From NCBI RefSeq assembly GCF_002260525.1, contig NZ_MRYI01000006.1, positions 213,291 through 277,290 of the forward strand: a DNA stretch of 64,000 nucleotides, given 5' to 3'. Shown piece after piece: positions 46,532-55,619 of this stretch (positions are counted from its first letter, which is position 1; every line of letters starts with the position of its first letter). Under the pieces are notes generated by a model. That model saw nothing but the letters and a program-made list of their open reading frames with translations. It was not told the DNA's origin and made no database searches. This stretch comes from Hahella sp. CCB-MM4 (GTDB taxonomy: Bacteria; Pseudomonadota; Gammaproteobacteria; Pseudomonadales; Oleiphilaceae). The translations under genes were made by a program, and so were the position numbers.

Positions 46532-49090
46532 TTACTCAAAAGTAATGCTCCACTGGTTCAGCGTTCCCACATCCTGGTTTGCCAGATCTCTGACGCGAAG
46601 TCCCCATTCGCCTGCAGAATCTTGATTTCCTACAGATACTGAATAGGTTTGCACGATATTGTCAGAGGAACCGCCAGAACGATTGTGCAGGTTATAGCTG
46701 CCTCCAGCCGGGTCCAACAGGTCCACAATCAGATCACCTTTGTAGGTATGAGTGATGTCCACTGACACACTCACAGTGCCTGAGGCACCAGTACGAGTGA
46801 CGTTAATTGGACTGGTAATGCCCGTGGAGTTGTTGTCCGGAATAGAAAATGGAGTGTTATTTTCAAAGGTTCCAGGATTACCGCCACCATCGCCGTCACC
46901 GATTTCCACAGTGTAGTCTTCCACTTCACCGTAGTTGAAGGTACCGCAAGGTGTAGGCGCAGCGTTGTAACGCATAGCAACCCGCATGGTGGTTTTGCCC
47001 AGGGCCGCTCCAGTTGGAATACTAAGCGTACCTGTCACCTGGCTGGATGATGCACCACCGGAGGAGAAAACTTCTTCGCCAGTGTCTTCAAAATCGCCGT
47101 CGCCGTTCAGATCCACCCACATTTTCCAGTATTCTTTATAGCTGCTACCGGCAAATTGAGGGGTCAGGGTGACGGAGTTTCCACCCCGAACCAGTGGCAC
47201 AACCTCACCAGTCTTGGCTTCAGTAAAATCGCTGTATTTACTGGAACCTGATGCGTGGCTATAGCTACCTACACCAACCTCCCCGATCCATTCATCCGAA
47301 GCGTTATTACCGGCGGCTGAACAGTAGTTGGTGGGTGGCTGAGGATCATTATCAATCACCAGGAAGATGGCTGATACAGCCCCCCAGACACCTGACGCAT
47401 CACGACTGCGAACATAAACCATATGTTTGCCTTCAGACCATCCCGTCGTGTCAATCACACCTTGGATACCTTCTGATTTACTGTTGAAGCTGCCATCAGC
47501 CGCTGCAAGCGGAATCGCAGTCGCACCGTCATCCCAGGGAGACTCGTCCACATAGTACTCCGCAGCCGCAATATTCTGGGTGCTTTCAGTACCATTACTG
47601 TTATTGAAACGGGTATCCGTAGCTGTAGCGCTCAACGTCACCGGCGTACCAGGTTCAACACCAGAGTCCGACGCCCCATCGCTCAACGACAGGTTAGTGA
47701 TATCCGGACCTCCAGGGGTAATGTAAGGAGACCGTACCACTTTGGCAGCATAGATCAATGCCGGTAAATTGTTCGGTTTGATCGTATTCTCAAACGTGTT
47801 ACAGCTCTGGAAGAACTGGGTGCCCAGCTCAAAAGTAAAGGCCGGAACACCAAGCTCCCCGTAGCTTATGCCGTCACTGGTTCCATCGGTGGGATACAAA
47901 CCGATGGATTGCTGGGGGGTATAACCATTGTAGTAGGCGAATTTGCGTCCCAGGGTCTGCATGGCAGTGCCGTTGGGCGCCGCCTGACTGGTATCACCCC
48001 AGGGCCAGAGCACCAGTTCACTGTAGCTGTGGATATCCAAATGAATGCCGCTGGTATCTTCTGGTGCGGCATCGTTACGTCCCGGCCCCCTGCGGTCAGG
48101 GAAGATACTGCGGACATAAGATTCCAGCGCCTGAATTTCAGGTTCCGAACCTGCGCTGGGTCCACGATAGGTCGCATCGCACTGATCGCCACTGGAACCA
48201 TTACCGTTGGTGGAGTTCCAGCCGAAAGAAAAGTTACGATTCAAATCCGCCCCGCGACTATTGCTGGTGGCACCACAATAGTTCTGGTTAGTGTTCTTCC
48301 GCCAGGACAAACCGGTTTCTGCGCGCTTGCGGCCATCCGGGTTGGTCTGCAGCATCAGGTGCACTTCGTGGTGATCCATAATCCAGGTGGCGTCAGCATC
48401 GGTGCCGTATCCGTTAACCAGCCAGCGGGCAAATTCCAGGGTCAATGGCGCCGTGGTGTATTCACGCGCATGGATCGCACTGTTAATAAACAGTACAGGC
48501 TTATCGCCGGTCTGGTTCTTATTGGTCAGCTTGAGCACGAACATGTCGTAGCCGCCGTTGCCCTGGGTTTTGTCCCAGGAATTCCCCACGTCGATCCACT
48601 CCGCCAGGTCAGGATGATCCTGCGCCATGCCGGCAGCCACAGCAAAGGTCTCTTCCACAGTTTCATAACAGGAATAGCCCGGAATACCACTAATAGTGAT
48701 TTCCGAGCTCAATGCCTGTGGGGCATCAAGACTCTGCTGCAACCGATTCTGCATCTGTTCGAGAATCTGATTTCTTTGCTCGATGAATTCATAGGCCACT
48801 TCAAACTTGAAACCGAACGTTTCCAGTTTTTCCATGTCTTCTGACGTCAGCTCCATGATCAAGTAGCCGTCGTCATAATGCGACTCCAGCATCTGGCCAT
48901 GAAAGCTGATAGCCGCTTTACGGGCTATTTCAAGGGAAGGGAAAAAGGCTTTGTATACGTCACTGCTGTTTTTTTCCTGCTCCAGCAACTGGATGGTGTC
49001 CTGCTTGGATACAGGATCTGCGTAGGTCAGGGCCGGGATAAGGCTGGACAAGACCACCGCAGAGAGCGGGAGGTATTTGGATATCTTCAT
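46532..49090 (-). CDS. Secreted M14 zinc carboxypeptidase with GEVED and P domains
   Basis: This 852-residue protein has a signal peptide ending LTYA and a propeptide-like region (to about 130). The M14 catalytic domain (about 150-450) has zinc ligands in SAIHAREYTT and the DIHSYSELVLWPWG segment, substrate residues in LQTNPDGRKR and RGADLNRNFSFG, and the catalytic Glu in AFTFELGTQFF. A beta-sandwich, a GEVED domain (WVDLNGDGDFEDTGEEVF) and a C-terminal proprotein-convertase P domain (about 745-852) follow. It should trim C-terminal residues from peptides outside the cell. AAGGAGA precedes the ATG. Confidence 0.9.
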   Translation of the reverse strand: MKISKYLPLSAVVLSSLIPALTYADPVSKQDTIQLLEQEKNSSDVYKAFFPSLEIARKAAISFHGQMLESHYDDGYLIMELTSEDMEKLETFGFKFEVAYEFIEQRNQILEQMQNRLQQSLDAPQALSSEITISGIPGYSCYETVEETFAVAAGMAQDHPDLAEWIDVGNSWDKTQGNGGYDMFVLKLTNKNQTGDKPVLFINSAIHAREYTTAPLTLEFARWLVNGYGTDADATWIMDHHEVHLMLQTNPDGRKRAETGLSWRKNTNQNYCGATSNSRGADLNRNFSFGWNSTNGNGSSGDQCDATYRGPSAGSEPEIQALESYVRSIFPDRRGPGRNDAAPEDTSGIHLDIHSYSELVLWPWGDTSQAAPNGTAMQTLGRKFAYYNGYTPQQSIGLYPTDGTSDGISYGELGVPAFTFELGTQFFQSCNTFENTIKPNNLPALIYAAKVVRSPYITPGGPDITNLSLSDGASDSGVEPGTPVTLSATATDTRFNNSNGTESTQNIAAAEYYVDESPWDDGATAIPLAAADGSFNSKSEGIQGVIDTTGWSEGKHMVYVRSRDASGVWGAVSAIFLVIDNDPQPPTNYCSAAGNNASDEWIGEVGVGSYSHASGSSKYSDFTEAKTGEVVPLVRGGNSVTLTPQFAGSSYKEYWKMWVDLNGDGDFEDTGEEVFSSGGASSSQVTGTLSIPTGAALGKTTMRVAMRYNAAPTPCGTFNYGEVEDYTVEIGDGDGGGNPGTFENNTPFSIPDNNSTGITSPINVTRTGASGTVSVSVDITHTYKGDLIVDLLDPAGGSYNLHNRSGGSSDNIVQTYSVSVGNQDSAGEWGLRVRDLANQDVGTLNQWSITFE

Positions 49091-49637
49091 GATGTCTCCT
49101 TGTTATATAAGTTCACCAAGGTCCTCGGATAAGAGGACCCATGTGACTGGAGCCTTGATATGGCTCCCGGGAACCGACAATGCGGAGCCCCGTTTCCTTT
49201 AGCCATGCACATTATGGTGAGGGTTATCCTCACTGGGCCTGAGCACCCTTAGATGCTGATAGAGATATCGACTACCATCTGTACAAAATGTGCAAGAGAG
49301 TAAAATTAGCTCTTCCGCCGCCAACAATCAAAGTTAATTTATAGACGTTAAAAAAATTGTGATGAGGTTATAAAACATTCAATCATCTGTCATGGCCATC
49401 TAAATTCGTTGGCACAGTTATCAGAGGGGATCTATAGTTATTGTGACTGTACATTTTTTACACAGAAACACTCAGGTATCATAGATACGGAAGCAAGGAG
49501 TTAAACGACATTCAATGCCGGGCGCTGCTGGAATACTTAGAAATATTTGAGCACCGGCACCAATAGATCTGAGGGGGAAATCCATCGGTGGGAAGAGTCT
49601 GTTCCCCGCCCTGGTTTAATTGACAAGGAGCAAAGTT
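49091..49637 (-). other. Divergent intergenic region with leader hairpins
   Basis: These 547 bases separate the M14 gene (minus) from the lipase-like gene (plus). Close to the M14 start are two stems: GGTCCTC/GAGGACC (49120-49139) and GGAGCC/GGCTCC (49149-49167). The rest is A/T-rich and should hold promoters for both genes. There is no convincing ORF. Confidence 0.55.
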
Positions 49638-50969
49638 ATGTCTGCAAAAGCCAATATCGTCACATCCGATCTCCCCGAACCGAATACAGATTTGTCGGCA
49701 ATCAAAGAACTGGCAACACAGTCATTCAGTATTACCAGTGCCCCACCCCCTAACGGGTACAAAGAGTTACTGCAAATCGTGGCGGCAGCCCTGAAATTTT
49801 TTCCTCCACTCTATGTGCAGTCCATTTTCGGACCAGTATTGAGTTGGCTTCCTCCACATGAGATAGATTCAGAATTCAATATCATAGATATCTGGCGTCC
49901 GCTGAGAACTGTGGACTATCTGGTGGATGTTACCGTCCCCGCCCGCTCTCATGCACCCAACCGTTGGCTCAGGACGATATTACCCCCTGTGGTACAACAC
50001 TTTTTCTGGCGTCCAAGCAACTATTTCCAGCAGCCCGACCCCTTTGCCAGTGATAATTCATTTGCCAATGAACAATGGTTTTTTATTAATGGGGTTGCCA
50101 CTAATGAGGCTGTAGCTCATATCAATTCCACATTGCTGAGTAAGCTGTTCTACCGCCCTTTCACCGTCATCCACAACGCCACGGATTCCCTTGTCGTCGA
50201 CCTGCTTGAATGTGCTGTCGGTAAAACATTCAAAACCGATCCCAATTTGTCCAAACCCCAAACCATGACGGAGCCCACCATCAAAGCGACGATAGCTATT
50301 CTGGAGGCCCTGAAAGATCCACAAAAAGACAAAGTGGTTGTCATCTGTCATTCCCAGGGCACCATCATTACTGCGAACGTGCTCCGAGCCTTGAGACGCG
50401 CCCTTCTACACATTGATCTGTTACGTCAGGATCCTGATAGTTTACCGGCGCTGGACCTTCAACTGATTGATGAGCTGGCTCTTGAGATCCTGCTACGGGG
50501 GGATCTGCTGCAGAAAACCAAGAAGGAACTTGATGAATATCTCACGCAGATAATGAGCCGAATGGAGGTCTACACCTTTGCGAATTGCGCCGACAGAATG
50601 ACCTACGTCGCAGAGGTAAAGAACAATAAAGGGGAAAAAGTAGGCCTGCCCTATATCGAGAACTTTGCCAATCAGTTCGACCTCGTGGCCCGCCTGGGAG
50701 TGCTGTCACCTTTGAAGGAGTCCGACCCTTCCTTAATTAAGATTGATGGACCTCTTTTTGAGAAAACCGGCATGAGCGCCTGGGGACATCTGCTGAATCA
50801 ACATTATCTGTTCGGCATACAGGATTTCCTGGATGGAGCACCCGGCCAGGTGTCCAATCCCTATCAAGCAGTACATAGTTCAGGCTCTCCAGCGAAAAAC
50901 AGCCCCCCCAAATTGCCTCGTCTGTACGGTTATTACAACGGAGGCCGCCCCCGCCCCTATTACGAATAG
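49638..50969 (+). CDS. Alpha/beta-hydrolase-like protein (lipase-like), unknown
   Basis: This 443-residue protein starts at ATG 49638, with AAGGAG 7 bases upstream. It has no signal peptide. Central motifs are NEQWFFINGVATNEAVAHIN, then LVVDLLECAVGKTF and a nucleophile elbow VVVICHSQGTIITANVL (Ser within HSQG), as in DUF676-like or fungal-type lipase/hydrolase proteins. A late GHLLNQHYL could supply the catalytic His. The C-terminus is Pro/Tyr/Gly-rich. It is 101 bases upstream of the larger lipase/methyltransferase-like gene and probably co-transcribed. Substrate is unknown. Confidence 0.65.
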   Translation: MSAKANIVTSDLPEPNTDLSAIKELATQSFSITSAPPPNGYKELLQIVAAALKFFPPLYVQSIFGPVLSWLPPHEIDSEFNIIDIWRPLRTVDYLVDVTVPARSHAPNRWLRTILPPVVQHFFWRPSNYFQQPDPFASDNSFANEQWFFINGVATNEAVAHINSTLLSKLFYRPFTVIHNATDSLVVDLLECAVGKTFKTDPNLSKPQTMTEPTIKATIAILEALKDPQKDKVVVICHSQGTIITANVLRALRRALLHIDLLRQDPDSLPALDLQLIDELALEILLRGDLLQKTKKELDEYLTQIMSRMEVYTFANCADRMTYVAEVKNNKGEKVGLPYIENFANQFDLVARLGVLSPLKESDPSLIKIDGPLFEKTGMSAWGHLLNQHYLFGIQDFLDGAPGQVSNPYQAVHSSGSPAKNSPPKLPRLYGYYNGGRPRPYYE

Positions 50970-51070
50970 CCGGCCCCGGAAATGGAACATGCCTGATCTG
51001 TTATCAATCCAGTACACAGATCAGGCTCCGGGTTTTCTCAACTTGAATGATGCAGCAGGGAGTGAATGTC

Positions 51071-53335
51071 ATGATTCGATACTATCATCTCACTGAGCAA
51101 GGCCTGGGATCACCGATAGATCTTTCCACAATTCACGACACTGATACTAAGTTCGTATTTTTTCTGGGAGGCATATTACACCTTAACGGTCAGTATATAG
51201 GGCCAGGACTTGGCAACCTGCTATATGCCATGTGCGCAGATGCCAGACGAGAGTTTCAAATCTGCACCGTTACGCTATCAGATACCCCAGTGAGCAATGA
51301 GTTGGTCAACGATATGCACGAGTTGGCGAGGCATAACCACATACTGCCTTATATGGAAACTCTCACTCGGGAACTTCTCTTTCCCGCACATAGAATGGCC
51401 ATCTGGAATACCCTTCCACATCTGGCCTTGCAGCAAGAGTTAACTCGCCATTTTCAGCGCTTCATTTTTTTGGGTTATTCCTTCGGCACAAGCCTTATTC
51501 AGCAGCTGGAACTCATTAGCCGCCAAATCTTCTGCGCCAACCAGTTCCCGCTTACCCCTTTGGCATCTGCTCATGGGCTGAACATCGGTCCCTGCCTTTG
51601 TCCCAGATTATGGATGGCTGATAGCAATGAAACCGTTAACGTCGGACGAAGCGGCAGCTTTTCCAGCCCTGCTCGTGAGTATGATAGTGACGTTTTCACC
51701 CAAGCGTTTTTTATCCGTGCAAACGATAAATTTATGCAGGACGTCATAGGAAAAGAACTTATCCCAACTCAGTCAATGGGAGACTTCCCATCAAGATATC
51801 AAATCAACCGAAAAACATTTGTCATAGAAAACGCCTGCAACGCCATGGCGGTAAAGTTGCAGCTTTTTCCCCTTCCCAGTGGCCAGACGATTGGACAAAT
51901 AGACTATCGGAATGACCCAAGTGGCCACGAACTAACCACTTATTGCAGCACTAAGGAGTTAATCATTTCCGCTGAACGGCAAATTGCCACTTATCCTTCT
52001 TCAAGTTTGGCAGGCCCCATCCGGGAAACGCTGTGCAGCATGATTGATGGGACCTATCATGATCAGACCCTGAGTACGAAAGCTATTTCAAGTTCCCACC
52101 AGGTATTCACTGCCTATCAAACCGAATTTACCACCCTGTATGCGAATTATTGCGATGCTGACTTACAGCAAGCGACAAAGCTTACCCTGGACGAGATGGA
52201 ACGGCTGCACCCTATTGGCTTGTCAAACCAATATCTTAATGAGCACGTCATATCAGAAGCCGTGTCTGGCCTATTTAACTGCCGGAAAAAATCGGAAGAT
52301 TGCGAAGTGTCTGAAATTACCACTAAGCAAGGACTGCAACGATTAATGTCGCAGATCTCACTGGAAGATCTAAAGACCGATATATGCACAGAAGTCTTCG
52401 ATCAGCATATAGTTCCGGAAAGAGTCGGAATATGGAAACAAACACTGCTGACTTTGAACGAATTTCAGAGATTTGCGCCTGAAGATATTTTCCCCTGGAG
52501 TCTACAGAATTCATTTTCTCTTCGAGATATCTACGACCTTCTCGATCTTGAGATTAATCAAATCGTCGTCAAGCACCTAATGAAATCCCTTCAGACAATA
52601 TATTCAGAAAAGATGATCCACATTGACGATGCCAAACTAATGTGTGACTACGTTTTGGGTAATTTCAGTACACGAATAGATCAGAAAACCCTCCAATCAT
52701 TACTGGAAATGGCGGCAGGCTTTTCTGCCAGTCCTGAACCTTTGATCTACTTTTCGTTAGGCTGTGGCAACGGCCAAGCCGACGTTAAATACGTTCATAA
52801 GCTTTCCGAAGCCCTTCCACATAAACAGATTCTGGTTGCGGGTATGGATACATATCGCGGAAAGATGGGCCATGTTTTTGAATATGCTTTTGATGGCATC
52901 ATCATCCCTCCCCCATCCGGTACAGAATCAGTTTCATATCCCGCGTTAGTGCGTGCTGCGTTTGATTGTTCCACAGCTGACGTTCTCCTGGTGGAACGAT
53001 TTGCATTTCATCACTTCGGTATGACCTGTCGTCAGCTCAAGCACCTATTGGACAACTGCCCACTGCTGTCAGTAGAAGAGCCGGTAACCGCCCCCGAGAG
53101 AGCCCAACTTTTACCGCGAGTTGCACGTATCGCATACGACCTTCTAATAAATTGGGCGCTCGACATGATGGGTGACCAGAACTGGATTATTCCCGCTATC
53201 ACCTCACCTGCTCCTCAAACCAGCCAATTTCAGGTTCTTTATCGATGGGCCGAACACCTTCCTGGTGAAGGTACTCAAGTGGAAGGTGTTTATCCTCGTA
53301 CGGATGTTATTAAGTATCATCCATTTCAATACTGA
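51071..53335 (+). CDS. Two-domain protein: hydrolase-like N-terminus, methyltransferase-like C-terminus
   Basis: This 754-residue protein starts at ATG 51071, after CAGGGAG. The N-terminal part (about 20-280) has FVFFLGGILHLNG and a nucleophile-elbow-like FIFLGYSFGTSLIQQLE, suggesting an alpha/beta-hydrolase fold. The middle is helical. Near 560-620, LIYFSLGCGNGQADVKYVHK and ILVAGMDTYR resemble motif I and II of SAM-dependent methyltransferases. I do not recognise the full-length family. With the upstream hydrolase-like protein it may act on a lipid or a secondary metabolite. The DNA is visibly more A/T-rich than the flanks. The stop lies one base from the end of the convergent LysR gene. Confidence 0.6.
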   Translation: MIRYYHLTEQGLGSPIDLSTIHDTDTKFVFFLGGILHLNGQYIGPGLGNLLYAMCADARREFQICTVTLSDTPVSNELVNDMHELARHNHILPYMETLTRELLFPAHRMAIWNTLPHLALQQELTRHFQRFIFLGYSFGTSLIQQLELISRQIFCANQFPLTPLASAHGLNIGPCLCPRLWMADSNETVNVGRSGSFSSPAREYDSDVFTQAFFIRANDKFMQDVIGKELIPTQSMGDFPSRYQINRKTFVIENACNAMAVKLQLFPLPSGQTIGQIDYRNDPSGHELTTYCSTKELIISAERQIATYPSSSLAGPIRETLCSMIDGTYHDQTLSTKAISSSHQVFTAYQTEFTTLYANYCDADLQQATKLTLDEMERLHPIGLSNQYLNEHVISEAVSGLFNCRKKSEDCEVSEITTKQGLQRLMSQISLEDLKTDICTEVFDQHIVPERVGIWKQTLLTLNEFQRFAPEDIFPWSLQNSFSLRDIYDLLDLEINQIVVKHLMKSLQTIYSEKMIHIDDAKLMCDYVLGNFSTRIDQKTLQSLLEMAAGFSASPEPLIYFSLGCGNGQADVKYVHKLSEALPHKQILVAGMDTYRGKMGHVFEYAFDGIIIPPPSGTESVSYPALVRAAFDCSTADVLLVERFAFHHFGMTCRQLKHLLDNCPLLSVEEPVTAPERAQLLPRVARIAYDLLINWALDMMGDQNWIIPAITSPAPQTSQFQVLYRWAEHLPGEGTQVEGVYPRTDVIKYHPFQY

Positions 53336-53336
53336 A

Positions 53337-54197
53337 TCAGGCGACCATAGGAGGACGGTTCTTCAACCAGTCGGCGAACAGGCTTGCCGGGACCGATGAT
53401 TTTCGGTACTGAAACATAACCGACACATCAGGCAATGTAGGTAAGCCTTCATTCTCTCCCAAAATCCTGGTTTTCCCCCGGGCAGCGTGGCTGGTACGAG
53501 CGGTTATACCGAGTCCTCCCTCAACAGCGCTAATAAGAGCCGACAAGCTACTGGTCCGATACACTTCTCTCCAGGGAATATCCGACTGCCTGAGGGCTTC
53601 GACACAGAGTACCCGGAAAACGCATCTGGAACTGAAACTGAGGATCGGCAACAGCTGCCCCTGAGTCCATTGAAACTCTGGATGGGCATGCCAGCAGACC
53701 TGATAAGTCCTGAGCATCTCCCCTGCTCCGACACTCACCCTGCTAAGGTAGATAACGTAGTCGAACTCTCCCCGATCAAACGCAGTCTCCAGTTCGGAAC
53801 TTTCTCCGCTATCCACCGATAACAGAATCTGGGGATACTGCCTGGCAAATACCGCTAGCTCCTGAGTGAGGTTACTTTCTGCCAGGGAATGAGACACCCC
53901 GATTCTCAGCTCTCCCTCCATGGCACTTCCCTGGAGAGCATTCAACGCCTCACTCTGCAGATCCAGCATCCGACGCGCGTATACCAACATGGTTTCACCT
54001 GCGGGCGTCAACTGCTTTCGCCGCCCGCTCTGCTGGAACAGCTTGTGCCCGACGCGCTCTTCCAGTCGCTGCATCTGCATACTCACGGCGGACTGAGTCT
54101 TGTGAAGCCGTTCAGCGGCACGGTTGATCCCCCCGTTTTCAACCACGTTGACAAAAGTAGACAACAGTTCAGTGGACAGGTCGGCCGAATAGTTCAT
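53337..54197 (-). CDS. LysR family transcriptional regulator
   Basis: This 286-residue LysR regulator has an N-terminal HTH (about 8-65: LLSTFVNVVENGGINRAAER, TQSAVSMQMQRLEERVGHKLF) and a periplasmic-binding-type effector domain (about 95-280; GELRIGVSHSLAE). AAAGG precedes the ATG. It converges with the two-domain gene rather than sharing its promoter, so its target is not obvious. Confidence 0.88.
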   Translation of the reverse strand: MNYSADLSTELLSTFVNVVENGGINRAAERLHKTQSAVSMQMQRLEERVGHKLFQQSGRRKQLTPAGETMLVYARRMLDLQSEALNALQGSAMEGELRIGVSHSLAESNLTQELAVFARQYPQILLSVDSGESSELETAFDRGEFDYVIYLSRVSVGAGEMLRTYQVCWHAHPEFQWTQGQLLPILSFSSRCVFRVLCVEALRQSDIPWREVYRTSSLSALISAVEGGLGITARTSHAARGKTRILGENEGLPTLPDVSVMFQYRKSSVPASLFADWLKNRPPMVA

Positions 54198-54306
54198 TTT
54201 ATTTGAACCTTTGCATAAAAATAATTCGATTTTTATTATTTTTCCACAGGATTATCTTAGCTGCAATACAACAACTCGTGATTTCAGCTATTCAGAGGAC
54301 CTTGCC

Positions 54307-54525
54307 ATGTGTGTATCGCAAGTTTACTTACCCAGCCGGGAGCATCATAAAGAGCAAGAAATAAAGCGTGACCAGAATGGAGCCATTGATGTTGACTTTT
54401 ACGCCCAAAAGGCCAGGAAATTAAGGGCTGATGCCTTCATGCAGCTGTTAGAGAAAACACTGCTTCAGAAGACGGAGCTTCGTAAGACGAAAGAGCAGAA
54501 AAAGGATCAGGCTGACTGTGCCTAG
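54307..54525 (+). CDS. Small RSP_7527-like conserved protein
   Basis: This 72-residue cytosolic protein starts at ATG 54307, with GAGGA 6 bases upstream. The core IDVDFYAQKARKLRADAFMQ matches a family of very small proteobacterial proteins (RSP_7527/YjiS-like pattern), and the basic tail is KTELRKTKEQKK. Its function is unknown; such proteins are often stress-induced or RNA-associated. It is divergent from the LysR gene. Confidence 0.6.
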   Translation: MCVSQVYLPSREHHKEQEIKRDQNGAIDVDFYAQKARKLRADAFMQLLEKTLLQKTELRKTKEQKKDQADCA

Positions 54526-54553
54526 CACCGGTAGCCATCGGGCAGCCCGCTAG

Positions 54554-54580
54554 AAGGTTTGGGAATGGCTCCCAAACCTT
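54554..54580. other. 11-bp perfect inverted repeat (hairpin)
   Basis: AAGGTTTGGGA / TCCCAAACCTT has a 5-base loop and lies between the small RSP_7527-like gene and the convergent PhyH gene. There is no T-run; it may still stabilise or end transcripts. Confidence 0.5.
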
Positions 54581-54618
54581 CCACCTTCCACCTTCCACCT
54601 TCCACCTTCCACCTTCCA
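54577..54618. repeat. 7-bp tandem repeat CCTTCCA, six units
   Basis: Six perfect copies lie in the intergenic region just past the PhyH gene stop. The period is not a multiple of three. Exact copies point to recent slippage. Confidence 0.9.
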
Positions 54619-54626
54619 AAAGCATA

Positions 54627-55454
54627 TTACATGGCAAACTCCCCCAGGTTTGGTCGTTGTAACCAATTCTCCGGGGCGTAATGGCAGGCCGCATCGACGA
54701 CATGGAAGGTCAGAGCAATACGTGACTTGTTTGATTGGTTTGGTGCGCTGTAATGAGGTAGATGACCATGAAATACCAACAGACTCCCGGCTTTAACCGG
54801 TATTGGGTTGCCGCTGTCCCTGGTCCAGGGTAAATCACTCAGGGGTTCCATTCTCAGCTCCCCTTGCTCGCAGAAATAGCGCTCCCGCAAAGGACCATGG
54901 TGACCGCCAGGTTCCAGCCAGAGACAGCCATTTTCCAAAGTCGCATCTTCCAGGGCAAACCAATAAGTGATAACGCTGGTGGGATCAGTAAAGAAGAATG
55001 TTGCATCCTGGTGCCAAGTCACTTCCCCGCCAATACGAGGTTGTTTAAAAATCACCATTGTCTGGTACAGCGATGGATGTGAGAGTCCGAGATCCTTTGC
55101 GATGGTACCGAAATCACGACGTTGCGCAAATTGCCGGAACACGGGATCCAGATCATGCAATGCATGGCCAATCTTGTTAATGGATTGTGAACGGGGCTGC
55201 AGTAGTTCGCCGTTATCGCCAAATGCCTTTTCCTCAAAGAAGCAACGAATCGTTTCCGCAGAACCTAAAAAGTAGCTATTGTCGATTTGAGACCGATCAG
55301 TCGTGGAAAAAAGTCCCGCCTGCTCCAGATGGTCTTCTTCGATGATGTCATAAGCCCGCTCAATTAATGCCTTTCGTTCCTCATCGGAAACCATATCAGG
55401 CAGAAGCAGATAACCGGCGTTTGTAAACTGGGATATTTGAGTATCGGTCAGCAT
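54627..55454 (-). CDS. Phytanoyl-CoA dioxygenase (PhyH) family protein
   Basis: This 275-residue Fe(II)/2-oxoglutarate-dependent oxygenase has iron ligands in W-H148-Q-D150 and H234 of FHGHLPHYSAPN, with a 2-oxoglutarate Arg in SRIALTFHVV. ENGCLWLEPGGHHGPLRERY is also typical of PhyH. It would hydroxylate a small substrate. It lies downstream, on the same strand, of an EmrE-type exporter and a Rieske oxygenase. An 8-bp tandem repeat sits 21 bases upstream of the start. Confidence 0.88.
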   Translation of the reverse strand: MLTDTQISQFTNAGYLLLPDMVSDEERKALIERAYDIIEEDHLEQAGLFSTTDRSQIDNSYFLGSAETIRCFFEEKAFGDNGELLQPRSQSINKIGHALHDLDPVFRQFAQRRDFGTIAKDLGLSHPSLYQTMVIFKQPRIGGEVTWHQDATFFFTDPTSVITYWFALEDATLENGCLWLEPGGHHGPLRERYFCEQGELRMEPLSDLPWTRDSGNPIPVKAGSLLVFHGHLPHYSAPNQSNKSRIALTFHVVDAACHYAPENWLQRPNLGEFAM

Positions 55455-55474
55455 ATCAATGGTCTATATCGCTC

Positions 55475-55514
55475 AGAGTAAAAGAGTAAAAGAGTAAAAG
55501 AGTAAAAGAGTAAA
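55475..55514. repeat. 8-bp tandem repeat AGAGTAAA, five units, upstream of PhyH gene
   Basis: Five exact 8-bp units plus a partial one lie 21-60 bases upstream of the PhyH start codon, where a promoter or leader would be. Length changes here could alter promoter spacing or translation, a common basis of phase variation. Confidence 0.85.
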
Positions 55515-55619
55515 AGAGACAGGTAAATTACATCCTTGCAGGAAGCCTTGGCAATACCATTTGGAACGCCCAAGGACTTAATCGGGACGAGCCGGATTTT
55601 AAGATCAGCATCGCCGCCC

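Noticed and set aside
47909..48844. 311-residue plus-strand frame
   Set aside because: It is antisense to the M14 carboxypeptidase catalytic domain, whose motifs are intact.
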